Assembly (NCBI GenBank): GCA_947301965.1
Contig: CAMYUM010000013.1
Location: 1 to 46,645 of the forward strand
Length of the DNA: 46,645 nucleotides
Source: an uncultured Azospirillum sp.
GTDB lineage: Bacteria > Pseudomonadota > Alphaproteobacteria > RF32 > CAG-239
Reading direction: 5' to 3'
Below, in pieces: positions 23,367-31,423 of this stretch (the stretch's first letter is position 1; each line of letters opens with the position of its first letter). The notes under the pieces are model-generated. The model saw only the letters and a program-made list of their open reading frames with translations. It was not told the DNA's origin and did not search any database. The position numbers and the translations under genes are program-made.

Positions 23367-23994
23367 CCAAATTCTCCCTGATGTCGGTGATAACAGTATT
23401 AAACATTTGGGCGGAAAGTACGCCGGTGTTGATGTTGTAACGAGAAGTGTGGTAGGAGTCAAAAAGAAAAATATTGTGTTGGGGTAAAAGGTATTTAGCT
23501 CCGTGTGCAAATTTAAAGGCACTTTTTTTATAGTTCAATGTTGAAAGTAACGTGTTGTGTGCAACGGTCCCGAGAGTGAGAATAACCTTTAAATTAGGCA
23601 TAGATGCAATTTCATCAGCCAGAAAACGGCGGCAATTGTTGACCTCTTCAGCAATGACCTTATTCTGTGGTGGAACGCAACGAACAGCATTGGTAACGCG
23701 GCAGTTCAGCAGCTTAAATCCGTCATTGGCACGTTTGCCGTAAATTCCCTGAGCAAAACCGAATTTTTTGAGAGCTGGGTACAAAATATCGCCGGCATAG
23801 TCGTTGGTAAATGGTCGTCCGGTTTGATTAGCACCGTTTAGCCCCGGAGCCATACCGATAACCAAAAATTGTGCATTAAGGTCGCCGAAAGAGGGTACCG
23901 GAGCATTAAAATAGCTCGGAAATTTTTTGCGATTGTCATTACGAAACGCAGTCAGGCGTTGACATAAATTGCAATTTGCGGTTGGGCAAAGCAT
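23353..23994 (-). CDS. Uracil-DNA glycosylase, family 5 (UDGb) type
   Basis: Start at 23994 (MLCPTANCNLCQRL) chosen because GGAG lies 6 bases upstream; ATG 24006 lacks such a site. This gives 213 residues. Motif 1 is VIGMAPGLNGANQTGRPFTN, the form of family 5 enzymes, which lacks the catalytic Asp/Asn of other families. Cysteines in CNLC, VRCVPP and NNCRRF fit the 4Fe-4S cluster of families 4 and 5. Motif 2 appears as LTLGTVAHNTLL. The enzyme removes uracil and other deaminated bases from DNA. First gene of the operon with the TPR and RNHCP genes. Confidence 0.88.
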   Translation of the reverse strand: MLCPTANCNLCQRLTAFRNDNRKKFPSYFNAPVPSFGDLNAQFLVIGMAPGLNGANQTGRPFTNDYAGDILYPALKKFGFAQGIYGKRANDGFKLLNCRVTNAVRCVPPQNKVIAEEVNNCRRFLADEIASMPNLKVILTLGTVAHNTLLSTLNYKKSAFKFAHGAKYLLPQHNIFLFDSYHTSRYNINTGVLSAQMFNTVITDIRENLDVLR

Positions 23995-24064
23995 ATTGTT
24001 CTCCATTTCTGTTTTAATTTATCACATTTTTTTTTATTTGCACTCTTATTAATGCGTTAAAAAC

Positions 24065-24102
24065 AAAAATCCGTATTCAGAGGATACTGATTACGGATTT
24101 TT
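24065..24102 (-). terminator. Terminator of the 70-residue orphan gene
   Basis: Stem AAAAATCCGTA / TACGGATTTTT with a 16-base loop. Follows the stop at 24116. Confidence 0.78.
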
Positions 24103-24115
24103 GAAGAGTACCGAC

Positions 24116-24328
24116 CTAGTGGTCATAGGGATTAAAGTCTTTGTCGGTGCCGCTATCGAAGCTCACGCCAAGACATTCAAGTCCGACTTTCATGAGCTCG
24201 AGCGGAAAAAGAACGGCACCGAGACAAAACCAGAAGACACGTTCAAAGAAGGTGACTTCCGGATCTCGATCAAATGCGAGTTTCATCATGCCGACGGTTG
24301 ACATGCGAGGTTCTTTTTCTTCTTTCAT
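24116..24328 (-). CDS. Small orphan membrane-associated protein
   Basis: 70 residues: a charged N-terminus (MKEEKEPRMSTVGMM), one or two hydrophobic stretches (FFERVFWFCLGAVLFPLELM and VGLECLGVSF), and an acidic tail ending DFNPYDH. No family recognised. The coding sequence is GC-richer than its surroundings. Leader about 47 bases, AT-rich, without Shine-Dalgarno sequence. The C-terminus resembles that of the orphan at 19768 (DNPNSADH). Own promoter and terminator. Confidence 0.6.
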   Translation of the reverse strand: MKEEKEPRMSTVGMMKLAFDRDPEVTFFERVFWFCLGAVLFPLELMKVGLECLGVSFDSGTDKDFNPYDH

Positions 24329-24382
24329 AGCAGTAGGATTTTGAGTGTTTATATAATTTAATAATAATCATTGGCTACGAAT

Positions 24383-24412
24383 ATTGTCGCATAACAATGT
24401 AGAAACTGTCAA
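24383..24412 (-). promoter_or_regulatory. Promoter of the 70-residue orphan gene
   Basis: Minus-strand TTGACA (24412-24407), 18-base spacer, GACAAT (24388-24383). The leader holds GATTATTATT and no Shine-Dalgarno sequence. Confidence 0.55.
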
Positions 24413-24445
24413 ATTTTAAAAGTTAGTTTGAGCTAAATAAATAGC

Positions 24446-24533
24446 TTGCGAATCGAATTATTTTAGCGTACTATCAACAATGGTGCGATTGTTAAACGCA
24501 TAATTTAAGCCCTCGAATTAGGAGGGCTTTTTT
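24446..24533 (+). ncRNA. Candidate small RNA
   Basis: A possible promoter, TTGCGA (24446-24451), 17 bases, TACTAT (24469-24474), is followed about 30 bases later by a strong plus-strand terminator (stem AAGCCCTC / GAGGGCTT, 7-base loop, six T residues ending at 24533). No plus-strand gene explains this terminator. The transcript would be about 50 bases from near 24481 and includes an eight-codon frame, ATG 24479 to TAA 24502, whose ATG lies right at or just ahead of the expected start. It might instead be a terminator for the minus-strand DUF2207 gene, but the T run is poor in that direction. Confidence 0.35.
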
Positions 24534-24534
24534 G

Positions 24535-26298
24535 TTACCAAGAACCGCCGCCGCCACCACCGCCGCCACCGCCGGAAAATCCGCCACCGCCAGAAGAGCG
24601 AGATATGCCGCCGTTTGCGGTAGAAGGAACGGAAACGCTACTGAAAGAGCGGGTAAAGTTATTAAATCGTGTGGAGCTCAAATGGGTACCGGAATACCAT
24701 TCCGGGGTCAATTTGGTGATGTCTTCAAATTGTTTAATCCATTTGTCGGAAATTCCGAAAATGTAAGCCATCGGTAAAATATTATAAAAGTATTGCGGAT
24801 CTTGTTTGACCAGCTGTTGAAGTTTGGGCTTTTCGGCAACTTCAATAAACTTTTTCAGGCCTTTGAGATGCTCCAAAAAACTTTGTCCGCGCGGATTGCG
24901 GCGTGGCAGTTGATAGGTGCAAATTGCAGAGATAACCAGGCAGATTGCTCCGAATACGGTTACTGCTCGGTTTTCCAATGTAAACGCATTTGTCAAAAGC
25001 AACATCAAAGGCACTCCGCCAAAGCCGATTGACCAGATAATTATAAAAATAATCTGAAGCCAATTTCTGTTTGAAGATGCTATTGTTGAATATAGGACAA
25101 TCAAGGCAATTAACGGGAATAACAGTACCGGAAAGTTTTGAAAAAGTTCATAAACACTAAAATTAAAGACCGGAAGAAAAGTCAGAACCAATACCCCGAT
25201 GCAGCATGCTGTCATAAGTGCGCGTAATTTGAAACTTATTGATGAAGCATAAAAAATTTTGCTGCGTTTTTTGTTAACATCTTTGATAATATCACGGCAG
25301 TTTTTATAAAAACTTCGAGATGTTTCCAGATCGCCTTTTGTAACCTTGGTTTTGCTGCCGCCGAAAATGGCTTTGAGTAAATCAAGCTGGTTGTCGTCGA
25401 GGTCTGTTGGTTCTTTAAGTTTGTGTAAAGTCCAACTTGTGCCGTGAGTTTCGATTTTGATGCAGCCTTTTTGTGCGAGTTCTACCAAAAGGGCAACAAT
25501 TCCTTGTGTTGAGGCTTTTCCTTTATAAGCAAGTTCGTTTTCAATAGCATTTAGGCCCTTAATGGGATAAAAGTTTACAAAAGGTATTACCTGGTCATCT
25601 TTTCCGTGAATAAACCAGGTCATAAATGCAATTATGGTCAGCAAAAACAAACCGGGAATCGTATATTTTTTGATTGGGTTTTCACGAAACTTAAAATATC
25701 CGTGCGGAACTTCTACCCTCAGAGTAATTCCTTCATAAGGGGCAAGAGCGCGTGCGGTTTCACCGAAGATTACCCGTCCGTCAACATGATAGATTGCATC
25801 TCCGTCAAAACCGGCGGTTCCGTATTGTCCGATGGAAAGTCCGACTTGGGAGGAATCAACCGGCTCGGGCAAAACAACTTTGAAGCTGGCTCTATTGATG
25901 TTGGTTTTCCATTCAGTGCCGATAATGTTATGATAAAATTCGTCTTTTCCGTCATAGTAATTATATCGATATTGGATAATATAGCGATGAGGCCCGGTAA
26001 TAAGTTGATTGGGATTGCCGATTTTGATGTTGGTCTTATCCATGGAACGAGATTTTTTGTTTCGTTCCGAAACGCTGACATCAGTAACTGTGGCGTTTTT
26101 GGAAGGAATTTCACGATAAATTCCATGCGACGGATAAAAAAAGTTGACATCAATTGTTTCGGTAATAAAGGCTGATTTGTCTTTATCAACGTTGATTTCA
26201 ACGTCATAATTAGTGATGTCAAAATTCTCCGCCATGGCAGAGCCGGCAAGGCTCAACCACAGCAGAAAAGCGGATATAAGTATGGCAGTTTTTTTCAT
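24535..26298 (-). CDS. DUF2207 membrane protein
   Basis: 587 residues. A signal peptide (ILISAFLLWLSLAGSAMA) is followed by an external beta-rich DUF2207 domain with FDITNYDVEINVDKDKSAFI and HGIYREIP. Hydrophobic helices follow near 210-228 and in the 370-460 region. The protein ends in a glycine-serine tail (SGGGGFSGGGGGGGGGGSW), characteristic of the family. The family's function is unknown; it is regularly paired with LemA. LemA lies immediately upstream with four bases between stop and ATG and no Shine-Dalgarno for DUF2207, suggesting translational coupling. Confidence 0.88.
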   Translation of the reverse strand: MKKTAILISAFLLWLSLAGSAMAENFDITNYDVEINVDKDKSAFITETIDVNFFYPSHGIYREIPSKNATVTDVSVSERNKKSRSMDKTNIKIGNPNQLITGPHRYIIQYRYNYYDGKDEFYHNIIGTEWKTNINRASFKVVLPEPVDSSQVGLSIGQYGTAGFDGDAIYHVDGRVIFGETARALAPYEGITLRVEVPHGYFKFRENPIKKYTIPGLFLLTIIAFMTWFIHGKDDQVIPFVNFYPIKGLNAIENELAYKGKASTQGIVALLVELAQKGCIKIETHGTSWTLHKLKEPTDLDDNQLDLLKAIFGGSKTKVTKGDLETSRSFYKNCRDIIKDVNKKRSKIFYASSISFKLRALMTACCIGVLVLTFLPVFNFSVYELFQNFPVLLFPLIALIVLYSTIASSNRNWLQIIFIIIWSIGFGGVPLMLLLTNAFTLENRAVTVFGAICLVISAICTYQLPRRNPRGQSFLEHLKGLKKFIEVAEKPKLQQLVKQDPQYFYNILPMAYIFGISDKWIKQFEDITKLTPEWYSGTHLSSTRFNNFTRSFSSVSVPSTANGGISRSSGGGGFSGGGGGGGGGGSW

Positions 26299-26302
26299 AG
26301 TT

Positions 26303-26857
26303 TTAGAATTTTACCTTAATGTTTTGTCTTTCCGAATCGTCAATTTCAAACAGTTTTTCAGGTTTGAAACCAAAGATGTTACAGATGATGTTAGAAGGGA
26401 AAACCTCGGTGAAGGTGTTGAGAGTTCTGACCGTGCCGTTATAATATTTGCGGGCGTTGGCAATGTCTTCTTCAACAGATGAAAGGTCGTTCATCAGGGT
26501 ATTAAAGTTTTCGGAGGCACGCAGGTTGGGGTAGTTTTCAGCAACAGCCAAAAGCTTGGGAACAATGGTACCGAGTTGCATATTGGTTTGCAATTTTTCG
26601 CCCATGGACATATCGGCATAATTTTTGGTTCTGAGTTCAGTTAGTTCGGATAACAGACCTTTTTCGTGTTCCATATAGCCTTTTACCGACTCAATAAGGT
26701 TGGGGATTAAATCCCAGCGTTTTTTCATATAAACGTCCATGGTTGAAAAGGCTTCACGGACATAATTGCGAAGGGTTATTCCTTTGTTATAGGCGCTGAT
26801 GACGTATAAAACAACAGCAACAATGATGACTAAAATTGTAATTAAAAAAGGACTCAT
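26303..26857 (-). CDS. lemA: LemA family protein
   Basis: 184 residues: N-terminal membrane helix (FLITILVIIVAVVLYVI) then the helical LemA domain with VREAFSTMDVYMKKRWDLIP, AVAENYPNLRASENF and RKYYNGTVRTLNTFTEVFPS. LemA proteins are membrane-anchored with the helical bundle on the outside; their biochemical role is not settled. GGAG lies 7 bases upstream. Forms a two-gene operon with DUF2207. Confidence 0.93.
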   Translation of the reverse strand: MSPFLITILVIIVAVVLYVISAYNKGITLRNYVREAFSTMDVYMKKRWDLIPNLIESVKGYMEHEKGLLSELTELRTKNYADMSMGEKLQTNMQLGTIVPKLLAVAENYPNLRASENFNTLMNDLSSVEEDIANARKYYNGTVRTLNTFTEVFPSNIICNIFGFKPEKLFEIDDSERQNIKVKF

Positions 26858-26964
26858 AAGTTTTCTCCAAAAATAAAAATAAATGCTAATTTTAGCTTAT
26901 AAGTTGTTGGTTAAATTTTGTTTAAAACAAAAAAAGCACCGCGAGGGTGCTATTTTGTTTTAAA

Positions 26965-27053
26965 TGGCGGAGAGTTAGGGATTCGAACCCCAGGTGGGAG
27001 TTACCCACGACGGTTTTCAAGACCGCTGCATTAAACCACTCTGCCAACTCTCC
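26965..27053 (-). tRNA. tRNA-Ser (anticodon UGA)
   Basis: An 89-base tRNA on the minus strand with acceptor GGAGAGT / ACTCTCC, discriminator G and encoded CCA. The anticodon loop CTTGAAA gives anticodon TGA (27019-27017). A long variable arm (TCGTGGGTAACTCCCACC) places it in the serine class. The T-arm is GGGG TTCGAAT CCCT. Confidence 0.93.
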
Positions 27054-27087
27054 ATTTAATATTCACAATGCGTCAACAGACTCTTTT

Positions 27088-27122
27088 TCGGTTGCTTTTC
27101 GTTTGTAACCAAAAGCAACCGA
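27088..27122. promoter_or_regulatory. Perfect 12-base inverted repeat upstream of tRNA-Ser
   Basis: TCGGTTGCTTTT (27088-27099) and AAAAGCAACCGA (27111-27122) form a 12-base stem with an 11-base loop between the gene at 27148 and tRNA-Ser. On the minus strand, TTGACC-17-TACAAA overlaps it and may be the tRNA promoter; the stem may also terminate the upstream gene. Confidence 0.5.
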
Positions 27123-27147
27123 AAGGTCAAGAGTTTTTTTGTAAAAA

Positions 27148-27498
27148 TTATATTTTGAAAATGAAGCGAATGTAATCAACGATGAATACAATGCCCAAGA
27201 AGCTGAAACCTCTTACGCAGGCTCTGTACAAGTCAAGGTTAGAAAGCGAGCCTGAAAAATAGATTTGGCTGCCCAAAGCAACAACAATGGCGCAAATCAA
27301 AATGCTGCCCCAGTAATGTTTGAATTTGGCAAAAACAATACCGCAGATTACAGCCAAAACCCAAATCGGCCATTCATTGACCATATCACGCATGGTGTCA
27401 AGAACGGAAACAATCGGTTTAATGTTTAATAACACGCCGGCAACGGCAATAATAATGGCAGTTACCAAAATTGAAAAATATGTACTTTTTTTAGTCAT
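27148..27498 (-). CDS. Small integral membrane protein of unknown function
   Basis: 116 residues with four hydrophobic segments (near 8-28, 43-60, 64-80 and 92-112) and short loops. AAGGA lies 9 bases upstream of the ATG, unlike the orphan genes without Shine-Dalgarno. No family recognised. It is divergent from rlpA. Confidence 0.7.
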   Translation of the reverse strand: MTKKSTYFSILVTAIIIAVAGVLLNIKPIVSVLDTMRDMVNEWPIWVLAVICGIVFAKFKHYWGSILICAIVVALGSQIYFSGSLSNLDLYRACVRGFSFLGIVFIVDYIRFIFKI

Positions 27499-27554
27499 TA
27501 ATTTTTCCTTTCAAGAAAGTTAATCAGGTGAATCGTATCACGATAAAATTATTT

Positions 27555-27595
27555 GGCAACAAAGATTTTTTTACTGCATATCTTTGTAAGATGCC
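27555..27595. promoter_or_regulatory. Inverted repeat in the rlpA upstream region
   Basis: ACAAAGAT (27559-27566) and ATCTTTGT (27580-27587), with outer GGCA/TGCC, form an interrupted stem between the divergent membrane protein gene and rlpA. It may be an operator or attenuator. Confidence 0.35.
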
Positions 27596-27651
27596 TTTAC
27601 GAGCCTGAAAATCTATTATAAGATAAAGCCCGAAATTGAATAGGTGAAAAA

Positions 27652-28584
27652 ATGAAACTATCTGAAATATTACGCTTTTTGACTTTGTCCGGGGTTATTG
27701 TGTCGGTTGTTGCGTGCGGAAGTTCTTCGCCCGATATTACCGATCCTCCGCAAAAACAGGCCGCCGCCATCTTGAACCAAGGCGGTGTTTATAAAGTAGG
27801 CAGTCCGTATAAGATTTTGGGACGTTGGTACTACCCTAAAGAAGATTACAATTACAAAGAAGAGGGTGTGGCTTCGTGGTATGGACCGGATTTTCACTCA
27901 AAACGTACGGCTAACGGTGAAAAATATGATATGAATGCGCTGACAGCGGCGCATCGTACTTTGCCTTTGCCGTCAATCGTCAGAGTTACTAACCTTGAAA
28001 ATGGGCGTTCCCTGGTTGTAAGAGTGAACGACCGCGGTCCGTATGCAAGGAATCGTATTATTGATGTGTCTAAAAAAGTGGCACAATTGTTGGGTTTTTT
28101 GGAACAGGGAACCGCAAAAGTGCGGGTAGAAGTGCTTGAAAAAGAAAGCAAGAACCTGAAGGCAGCTTTGACAGGCAGCCCGATATATGAAGATGTTACC
28201 GCTGCACCGGTGGCAAAAATCGAGGCGGCAAGAATGGAGCCGCTGGAAGGTGCCGCCGTTGCTTCATCATATGATAAACTGAGCCCGAATTATGATTATG
28301 AACCGGCAGATAATTCCGATGCTCCGGTGCTGACACAAGATGAAGTTGTCGGAGAGGGCGGTTTTTTTGTGCAGGCGGGCGCTTTTACGGATGTTGATGC
28401 TGCCGAATCGTTGAAACAGAGGTTGAGTTCGTTCGGACCGACTTCGGTTTCGGTAGCAAAAATCAACGGACAGATGTTCTATAGGGTAAGAGTTGGGCCC
28501 TACAGCGGACAAAATCAAGCTTTGGATATGTTGTCGAGAGTTAGAGATTTTGGAATACAAACCGCTCATATTGTTGAAAACTAG
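27652..28584 (+). CDS. rlpA: Septal ring lytic transglycosylase RlpA with SPOR domain
   Basis: 310 residues with a lipoprotein signal (VIVSVVACGSS). The double-psi beta-barrel RlpA domain follows, with EGVASWYGPDFHSKRTANGE, TAAHRTLPLP and VRVNDRGPY (catalytic Asp region). The C-terminal SPOR domain (FFVQAGAFTDVDAAESLKQR) binds denuded glycan strands at the division septum. The enzyme cleaves peptidoglycan glycan chains at division. It is first in the rlpA-dac-tmk-holB-tatD run and lies 9 bases before the carboxypeptidase gene. Confidence 0.95.
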   Translation: MKLSEILRFLTLSGVIVSVVACGSSSPDITDPPQKQAAAILNQGGVYKVGSPYKILGRWYYPKEDYNYKEEGVASWYGPDFHSKRTANGEKYDMNALTAAHRTLPLPSIVRVTNLENGRSLVVRVNDRGPYARNRIIDVSKKVAQLLGFLEQGTAKVRVEVLEKESKNLKAALTGSPIYEDVTAAPVAKIEAARMEPLEGAAVASSYDKLSPNYDYEPADNSDAPVLTQDEVVGEGGFFVQAGAFTDVDAAESLKQRLSSFGPTSVSVAKINGQMFYRVRVGPYSGQNQALDMLSRVRDFGIQTAHIVEN

Positions 28585-28593
28585 AGGTAAAAA

Positions 28594-29733
28594 ATGAAAT
28601 TTTATACATTGTTATCAGTTGTTGCCATTGCCACAAGTTTGTCAATGTCGGCAAATGCTATTGAAACTAAAGCTAAAAATGTGTTGATTATGGATTATGA
28701 AACCGGGGAATATTTATACGAAAAAGATGCTTATACTCCGGTAGCTCCGGCTTCAATGAGCAAATTGATGACGGTTTATCTGCTGTTTGAAAAAATTAAG
28801 AGCGGCGGTTTGTCGTTGGAAGATACTTTTACGGTAAGTGAAAATGCTTGGCGTAAAGGCGGTTCGGCAAGCGGCGGTTCAACCATGTTTCTGCCGTTGG
28901 GGGCAAGTGTTACGGTAGAAGACTTGATTAAGGGCATTTTGATTCAGTCAGGTAATGATGCTTGTATCGTGGTTGCTGAAAATATAGCCGGTTCGGAAGA
29001 AGATTTTGCTGATTTGATGAATAAAAAAGCTGAGGAAATGGGGCTGAAAAATTCTCATTTTGAGAATTCTACCGGTTTGCCTTCGCCTGATCATAAAATG
29101 TCAGCTGAAGATTTGGCAAAATTGGCCAGAGCAATTATTCATGATTTTCCGGAGTTTTATCCGATTTTTTCACAAAAGACTTTTACCTATCATAATATTT
29201 TGCAAGGAAACCGCAATCCTTTGCTATACAGTATGCCGGAGGCCGACGGGCTTAAAACCGGTCATACCGATGAAGCCGGCTTTTGTCTGACAGCATCGGC
29301 AAAACGCGGGGATAGACGCGTTATTAGCGTCATGAGCGGAATGAACTCAAACAAAGAACGCTCCGAGGAGGCTGAAAAAATGATGAATTGGGCTTTCCGC
29401 GAGTTTGATAATTATAAGGCTTTTAAGCAGTACGAAAGAGTGATTTCGGTTCCGGTCTATATGGGAGTTGAAAAAACAATTGATTTGGTCGCCGGAGAAG
29501 AAGTGGTTGTTACTTTGCCGAAATCCGAAGTCAAGGGTGCTAAAATGACGGCAGTTTATAAAAAACCGATTAAGGCTCCGATTGAACAGGGACAGAAACT
29601 CGGAGAAGTGCGTTTGGAAATTGAGGGACGCGAACCTAAGATAATACCTTTATATGCTGATCATAGTGTAGCAAGATTGGGATTTTTCGGAAGAATTAAA
29701 AGCAACGTAATGTATGCTTTGTTTGGAGAATGA
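28594..29733 (+). CDS. dacC: D-alanyl-D-alanine carboxypeptidase (PBP5/6 family)
   Basis: 379 residues with a signal peptide (LLSVVAIATSLSMSANA). The three penicillin-binding motifs are SMSKLM (SxxK, near residue 55), SGN (near 118) and KTG (near 217), followed by a PBP5 C-terminal domain and an amphipathic end (RLGFFGRIKSNVMYALFG) that could attach to the membrane. It removes the terminal D-Ala of stem peptides and limits cross-linking. It fits beside rlpA. The exact paralogue name is uncertain. Confidence 0.93.
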   Translation: MKFYTLLSVVAIATSLSMSANAIETKAKNVLIMDYETGEYLYEKDAYTPVAPASMSKLMTVYLLFEKIKSGGLSLEDTFTVSENAWRKGGSASGGSTMFLPLGASVTVEDLIKGILIQSGNDACIVVAENIAGSEEDFADLMNKKAEEMGLKNSHFENSTGLPSPDHKMSAEDLAKLARAIIHDFPEFYPIFSQKTFTYHNILQGNRNPLLYSMPEADGLKTGHTDEAGFCLTASAKRGDRRVISVMSGMNSNKERSEEAEKMMNWAFREFDNYKAFKQYERVISVPVYMGVEKTIDLVAGEEVVVTLPKSEVKGAKMTAVYKKPIKAPIEQGQKLGEVRLEIEGREPKIIPLYADHSVARLGFFGRIKSNVMYALFGE

Positions 29734-29736
29734 TAG

Positions 29737-30375
29737 ATGTCCGGACGTTTTATTACCTTTGAAGGCGGTGAGGGAACCGGCAAAACTACACAGATAAAAC
29801 TGTTGGCAGAGTATTTAAAAGGTAAAAAAGTTGATGTTGTATTGACTAAAGAGCCGGGCGGAACGCCGATCGGACAGGAATTACGTACAATGCTTTGTAC
29901 CGGCGATAAAGATAAGTTTGACGCGGTAGCCGAAGCATTGTTGTATTATGCCGACAGACGTATTCATATGCAGCAAAAAGTATTGCCGTCTTTGGCAAAA
30001 GGCAGTTGGGTTATCAGCGACCGTTTTGCTGACTCGACAATGGCTTATCAATATTACGGGTATAATAAAAGAGTGCCAAAGCAAGTGCTTGAGGAACTTT
30101 ATAAAATGACTGTCGGTGATTTTTATCCTGATATGACAATCATTTTAGACATTGACCCGGAAATCGGGTTGGCACGTTCAGTGGCTCGCAATAATGCAAG
30201 TGCGGTACAAGAAACAAGGCATGAGAGCAGAGGAATTGAGTTTCATCAAAATTTACGCAAAGGTTTTTTGGAAATTGCTAAAACGGCCGAAAGGTATGTT
30301 GTTGTCGATGCCAACAAAACAATTGAGGATTTGCATGCCAATATCGTAAAGCTGGTTGAAGAAAGGTTATTTTAA
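29737..30375 (+). CDS. tmk: Thymidylate kinase
   Basis: 212 residues with the P-loop FEGGEGTGKTTQIKLL, the DRFADSTMAYQYYG motif (DR(Y/F) plus tyrosines) and DIDPEIGLAR. It phosphorylates dTMP to dTDP. The standard neighbour of holB; its stop overlaps the holB ATG by one base. GGAG lies 8 bases upstream. Confidence 0.96.
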   Translation: MSGRFITFEGGEGTGKTTQIKLLAEYLKGKKVDVVLTKEPGGTPIGQELRTMLCTGDKDKFDAVAEALLYYADRRIHMQQKVLPSLAKGSWVISDRFADSTMAYQYYGYNKRVPKQVLEELYKMTVGDFYPDMTIILDIDPEIGLARSVARNNASAVQETRHESRGIEFHQNLRKGFLEIAKTAERYVVVDANKTIEDLHANIVKLVEERLF

Positions 30376-31415
30376 TGCCTGACGATGAAATTGTAACACC
30401 GCAAAATAATTTTTTTCTGCTGGGACAAGAAGATGCGGAAAAAGTTGTTTTGGATTGTTACAATAATCATACTTTGCATAATTCGTGGTTGATTTCGGGT
30501 GAAAAAGGGATAGGTAAAGCTACTTTTGCGTACAAGTTTGCTCGGTTTCTGCTGGATCCGAATCGAAGTGAAAAGACTTTGAATACCAGTCCGGACAGTC
30601 AGTCGAATCGTTTGATAACCAGCAATTCGCATCCTGATTTTAAAGTTATTGAACGTGATTATATCGACACAGATCGTAAAAAAGTTTTGAAGGCAATAAA
30701 AGAAGGCGAAGCAATGAGCGAAAGCGAGTTGCAAAATTTGAGAAAATCAGCATTTATTCGGGTTGATGATGTGCGCACAATCAATGATTTTATGGCCAAA
30801 AAATCTTCGCAGGACGGTTGGCGCGTTGTGATTGTGGACAGTATTGATGATATGAATACGGCAGCGGCAAATGCTTTGCTGAAAATTTTGGAAGAACCGC
30901 CGGCAAAAAGTGTGATTATGTTGATAAGCCATAACGTCGGTAAATTGTTGCCGACCATAAAGTCAAGGTGTTCAAAATTAGTATTAAAGCCTTTGGATGA
31001 AAACAATTTGATTTGTCTGTTGCGACGATATCGCCCCGAATTGGAAGAAAGGGAAATCAAAGGCATTGCACATATTGCATCGGGAAGCATCGGAAAAGCG
31101 CTGGCCTATGCGGATGGCAATGCATTGAGTATGTATGAGGGATTACAAAAAATTGTTTTTTCAGGGACAAAATTTAAATTGGCAGATTTGCTCGGTTGGG
31201 TAGATGAAGCAGTAGCAAGTGATGAAAATTTTGCATTGGCGCAGGAATTGATTTTGAAATTTTGTTCGGACAATATTGTTAATAGCGGTAATGTTGAGGA
31301 GATGGCAAAAGTTTGGGAAAATGCCGTCAAGAGCTTTAGATTAACAAGCAGTTTGAATCTTGACAGAAAACAGGTATTAATAAATGCGGTCGGACAGTTG
31401 TGTAAAATAAATTGA
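30375..31415 (+). CDS. holB: DNA polymerase III subunit delta prime
   Basis: 346 residues. AAA+ clamp-loader fold with a P-loop-like SGEKGIGKATFAYKFAR near residue 40, a VDSIDDMNTAAANALLKILE Walker B/LLK region and SRCSKLVLKPL sensor region (SRC). The usual zinc-ribbon cysteines between the P-loop and the HPD motif are absent: only SNSHPDFKVI remains. This subunit opens the beta clamp within the clamp loader. Coupled to tmk. Confidence 0.93.
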   Translation: MPDDEIVTPQNNFFLLGQEDAEKVVLDCYNNHTLHNSWLISGEKGIGKATFAYKFARFLLDPNRSEKTLNTSPDSQSNRLITSNSHPDFKVIERDYIDTDRKKVLKAIKEGEAMSESELQNLRKSAFIRVDDVRTINDFMAKKSSQDGWRVVIVDSIDDMNTAAANALLKILEEPPAKSVIMLISHNVGKLLPTIKSRCSKLVLKPLDENNLICLLRRYRPELEEREIKGIAHIASGSIGKALAYADGNALSMYEGLQKIVFSGTKFKLADLLGWVDEAVASDENFALAQELILKFCSDNIVNSGNVEEMAKVWENAVKSFRLTSSLNLDRKQVLINAVGQLCKIN

Positions 31416-31423
31416 GGTAAGAT

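Noticed and set aside
23367-23522. N-terminal extension of the TPR-methyltransferase
   Set aside because: The 52 codons overlap the uracil-DNA glycosylase gene; GGGAG 7 bases before ATG 23366 marks the start.
27088-27122. Inverted repeat as an insertion element end
   Set aside because: No transposase, target duplication or second copy; it is more likely a hairpin near the tRNA-Ser promoter.
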